DNA of 64,000 bases, taken from positions 1,302,001 through 1,366,000 of the forward strand of contig NW_026516203.1 in assembly GCF_025602895.1 (NCBI RefSeq), written 5' to 3'. Under the pieces are notes generated by a model that was not told where the DNA came from, did not search any database, and saw nothing but the letters and a program-made list of their open reading frames with translations. How positions within the stretch are numbered: the first letter of the stretch is position 1; each line of letters starts with the position of its first letter. The position numbers and the translations under genes are program-made. Shown here piece by piece: positions 61,236 through 64,000 of the stretch. The DNA is from Polychytrium aggregatum (lineage: Eukaryota > Chytridiomycota > Chytridiomycetes > Polychytriales).

Positions 61236-64000
61236 TTAGATGCGAGAGTACACGACCAAACCATAGCTCGGGAAAAGACCGCTCATCCTTGTCACAAACG
61301 CCGAAAGGGTGCCCAGGCGATTTTGCGGATCCAGCAGGAAATCGGTCGTGGGCTTGATCCATCCATGCACACGCTCGTATTCTCGGTTCTTGGAGAGCGC
61401 ATCGAACGTCTCGATCATCCGAAGTTGCGGTTCACTAAAGGTCTCTACAGAGTCGCCGTCATCGTGGCGGAAGAGTCGCGTGGCAATGAATGTGGAGAGA
61501 GCCTTTGAGAAGAAACGGAACTCGATCGACAATCTGGATTTGGGACCGAAGCCGAGCGTTGCCCACAAGCCTTGGCTGGCGCGATCTTCACTCCAGCCAA
61601 GCATCACATCGGCAACACTGACGAGCTGCGACCGCAGCCGGGAGTGGTTCTCCGGTACAGTCATGGACGAAAGCTCCAGCGTCAGGATGTCGACAAATAG
61701 CTGAACGACAAGCAGCATCTTTCCGTCAGCTGCCGGATCGTCGACCGCCTCCATTTTGATCGCCGCAATCCAGTTGCCGATTTGCTCGCCAATGATGATC
61801 TTGAGGTCGATGTTGTCACCACACTGCTTGAGCTTCTGAAGGGCGTATGCATAGAGCGTGAGCACAAGCGCATGGCTCAGGCAGTACCGCACAAACAGAT
61901 CCTCGTCAATCTCTGGGACGACCAGTGCGGCCATAATCGTGTCCCACTCGTGGGAGCTACCGTAGAGCGATAAGTGGCGTTCGATACTTGATTCCACGAA
62001 GAGCGACAGGTGCTCGGCCGAGGCAAGATGGTGGCATGAAACAGAAATCATGATGTTTGCATGGTAGGTTTGCTTGCCGGCCATGATAAATCCCTTCCAG
62101 ACCTGCATGAACGCACTGCTGCCACGGTGGGTGTCGTTGAGCAAGCGACAAACCGCTGCCGTGAAGTGACTAACGGCAAAGCCTTGCGCTTCAGAGCCAC
62201 AGAGAATGTGACCATCCTCGATGAGGACAGCGAGTTCCACAATGATCGCGGCGATTTGCGTGTCCGAAAAGTTTGCAATCCGGACTTCTTGCGCCTCACT
62301 CTGTATCTGCCGAGTCAGAAGCCCCATGACATATTCGACATAGAGGCAGAGTCGCTCGTGACTGTCGGTAAAAGTGTCGGTATCGTTCGTGCGAGCTCTC
62401 CATCCGGCCATGTATCGCAGCACCAAGAGGGTCATCGACAGCGCGGAAGCAGTCGTGGAGGTGGAGCTTTCGAGGGCACAGCCCCAGCTTGGTGACAGCA
62501 GCGCGATGACTTGGCCCATTTTGAGGGCGTCGAAGCCGGTCCGCCAGTCGAAATCTTCGAGGAATCGTGCTTTCATGGTGCTGTAAAACTGCTCGCGGTC
62601 GCTGGTGCAGACATAGACATCCTCGCTATCCTTGATTAGACTGAGAGCAAGCGGGACGAAGTGCGGCAGATGGTTTGGTTCGGGTCCAACTTGGCTCATT
62701 TGCTCGCCCATGATCCAGATGCTTTCCTGCATCATCTTCGAGACTAGACGCTGGATTTCAACGGTGAGCTTGCCAGAGGCGCTCCAGCGGCTGGCTTGCA
62801 TCACGACACTATCGTCGAAGTGGAATCGCGTCCAAGCTCGCCGCAATAGTTGTTCAACAAACTCGTGTGTGAGAATCGCGGGCACACTGGACTCGATCAG
62901 GGCCCCGAAAAATCTCCACAAATAGACGTCAGCCGGAAAATGGAGCTTCCCCCGGCGACAAATGCTCTCTGTCGTCGCGATCCAGAAGGAAATGACCCTC
63001 TGGACAACCGCAGCTTCTTGGTGTGGCGGCGGCTCTGGTTGATAGATAAGCCCCTTCTCCCGGGTCGAGCACAAGCCTATCCACGGAAGGAGCATTGCCT
63101 CAACGGCATCCAGGAGCTGTTCAAGGTCGGTATTGGAAGCCTGAGCAAACAATAGATCCGACGACAGCAGGGCGCCGATAAACTCCAATATCGGCTCGAC
63201 CGTGTCCAGGGTGAGATTTGCGAGGCATTCTCGTTGGCTCACAAACTCTTCCTCGAGACATCTGAGGAAGTTGAGGAGCCAAGCACCGGAGAGCTGCACT
63301 CGCATGCCCGGAGGTGTTTTCGGTGCAGATTTTTTTTGACCTTTGGCCTCTTGTACAATGTCCTTGAGAACATCGAGGACCTCGGTGCTCAAGTTGGATT
63401 TGATAATGTGGTGGAGGGCCAGGACGATTGCGTCGCTTGCACTGACGTCGAATTCGCTGACCAGCAGATCTTTGAGCAGCTGCGTGTGTTGTCGATGCAG
63501 CTCCGAGTTTTTGATGTGTCCGGCAGTACTGATTTGATTCGGCGGTATCTGGACAGATGGATGTGTGAGTCCAGGAGCGGTTGACATAGAGCCGATGTAT
63601 CGTTGGAGAAGGTTGACAGCAAAAGTTGGCACGATTTGAGCAGGCATGGCAGACTCGGCTGGCGGGGGGACCTGATGCGTCGCTGTCCCTTGAATCGTTG
63701 TTCGCTGAGGAGGATTTGCGGGATACTCCAGCCGGAGTGACTCAACCAGCGACTGAAGGAAGCGCCCGATATCCTCGGCGGACGGTGGAGGCTCAAGCGC
63801 CAGCCAGTCCTTGATCACAAAGCGAGCGAGTACTGCGCGGTTTGGAGAACTTTGGCCTGGGGCTTCCTCGTGTGCCATCAAAGCGGCATACATTTCGACA
63901 AACTTGGCAGCCGAAATGGCTGGGTTAAAGATCGAGGCAAGCAACTCGACGTTTGTTCCTCCGAGAATGATGGCAAATAGATGTTCGGTCTCCTCGGCGG
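61236..64000 (-). CDS. EPG5: EPG5-like autophagy protein, C-terminal part
   Basis: An open frame of more than 900 codons reaching the right edge; the start is outside the window. All-helical and Leu-rich, with no membrane segment. Near the C-terminus the block GWSEDRASQGLWATLGFGPKS, followed by EFRFFSKALSTFIATRL, resembles the conserved tail of EPG5, the Rab7 effector that tethers autophagosomes to lysosomes. The remaining sequence (SESICRRG-like helices, HFVPLALSLIKD, WWRTGFD-like DWRTGFDALKMGQV) is compatible with a giant helical scaffold. The assignment relies mainly on that tail block. A different HEAT/ARM-like scaffold is possible. Confidence 0.55.
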   Translation of the reverse strand, partial: AEETEHLFAIILGGTNVELLASIFNPAISAAKFVEMYAALMAHEEAPGQSSPNRAVLARFVIKDWLALEPPPSAEDIGRFLQSLVESLRLEYPANPPQRTTIQGTATHQVPPPAESAMPAQIVPTFAVNLLQRYIGSMSTAPGLTHPSVQIPPNQISTAGHIKNSELHRQHTQLLKDLLVSEFDVSASDAIVLALHHIIKSNLSTEVLDVLKDIVQEAKGQKKSAPKTPPGMRVQLSGAWLLNFLRCLEEEFVSQRECLANLTLDTVEPILEFIGALLSSDLLFAQASNTDLEQLLDAVEAMLLPWIGLCSTREKGLIYQPEPPPHQEAAVVQRVISFWIATTESICRRGKLHFPADVYLWRFFGALIESSVPAILTHEFVEQLLRRAWTRFHFDDSVVMQASRWSASGKLTVEIQRLVSKMMQESIWIMGEQMSQVGPEPNHLPHFVPLALSLIKDSEDVYVCTSDREQFYSTMKARFLEDFDWRTGFDALKMGQVIALLSPSWGCALESSTSTTASALSMTLLVLRYMAGWRARTNDTDTFTDSHERLCLYVEYVMGLLTRQIQSEAQEVRIANFSDTQIAAIIVELAVLIEDGHILCGSEAQGFAVSHFTAAVCRLLNDTHRGSSAFMQVWKGFIMAGKQTYHANIMISVSCHHLASAEHLSLFVESSIERHLSLYGSSHEWDTIMAALVVPEIDEDLFVRYCLSHALVLTLYAYALQKLKQCGDNIDLKIIIGEQIGNWIAAIKMEAVDDPAADGKMLLVVQLFVDILTLELSSMTVPENHSRLRSQLVSVADVMLGWSEDRASQGLWATLGFGPKSRLSIEFRFFSKALSTFIATRLFRHDDGDSVETFSEPQLRMIETFDALSKNREYERVHGWIKPTTDFLLDPQNRLGTLSAFVTRMSGLFPSYGLVVYSRI

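Noticed and set aside
1-64000. CRISPR arrays, bacterial operons, tRNA or rRNA genes
   Set aside because: No regularly spaced repeats, no ribosome-binding-site logic and no cloverleaf-like sequence were found; the window is eukaryotic nuclear DNA.

Overview
The window comes from a nuclear genome of a filamentous or zoosporic fungus. The genes are intron-rich with GT-AG boundaries. The proteins are eukaryotic and several suit an early-diverging fungus, most likely a chytrid: an EPG5-like autophagy protein, a domesticated reverse transcriptase (rvt) and a JHDM1/KDM2-type demethylase. The species cannot be fixed from the sequence alone.

Positions 1 to about 23,080 are a nested cluster of Ty3/gypsy LTR retrotransposons. 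Family 1 is a chromovirus with 466-bp TGTCA...TGACA LTRs, a gag ORF, and a pol ORF in the -1 frame ending in a chromodomain. It is present as A (1-5143, minus, cut by the window edge), B (7817-13535, plus, complete, 5-bp target duplication), D1 (14063-15415, minus, cut by D2), D2 (15416 to about 21130, minus, gag frameshifted) and an older solo LTR (about 6652-7111). A second gag (5283-6095, minus) belongs to another Ty3-like element that A interrupts. Fragments of a third, decayed chromovirus-type pol occur twice: copy 1 (7112-7816 plus 13536-14062) is split by B and cut by D1, and copy 2 (21131-22815) is uninterrupted and followed by its own LTR. Both gag-pol junctions in the cluster carry a textbook-like -1 frameshift signal: a G GGN NNN heptamer, a 5-nt spacer and a 9-10 bp hairpin.

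Positions 24,076 to 64,000 are gene-dense host sequence. In order: Rab escort protein (minus), NOB1 (plus), a STE20/GCK-type kinase (plus), a large unrecognised RGG-box gene (plus), rvt (minus) divergent from an ERV41/ERGIC2-type gene (plus), the ESCRT-III subunit VPS2/CHMP2 (minus) divergent from a coiled-coil gene (plus), a KDM2/JHDM1 JmjC demethylase (minus), the ribosome-biogenesis helicase DHX37/Dhr1 (plus) and the C-terminal part of an EPG5-like gene (minus). They are ordinary single-copy housekeeping functions (prenylation and vesicle traffic, 18S rRNA maturation, chromatin, endosomal sorting, autophagy) without an operon-like logic.

The least expected signal is a short dispersed repeat found in most of the intergenic gaps between 23.5 and 47.8 kb. 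It has a conserved 5' block with GAATACACCC just upstream of an ATG. In its best copy it encodes a 43-residue spliced micro-protein with a CxxC motif and a DIEKPWG block. It may be the 5' end of an undescribed mobile element or a tiny multicopy gene family.
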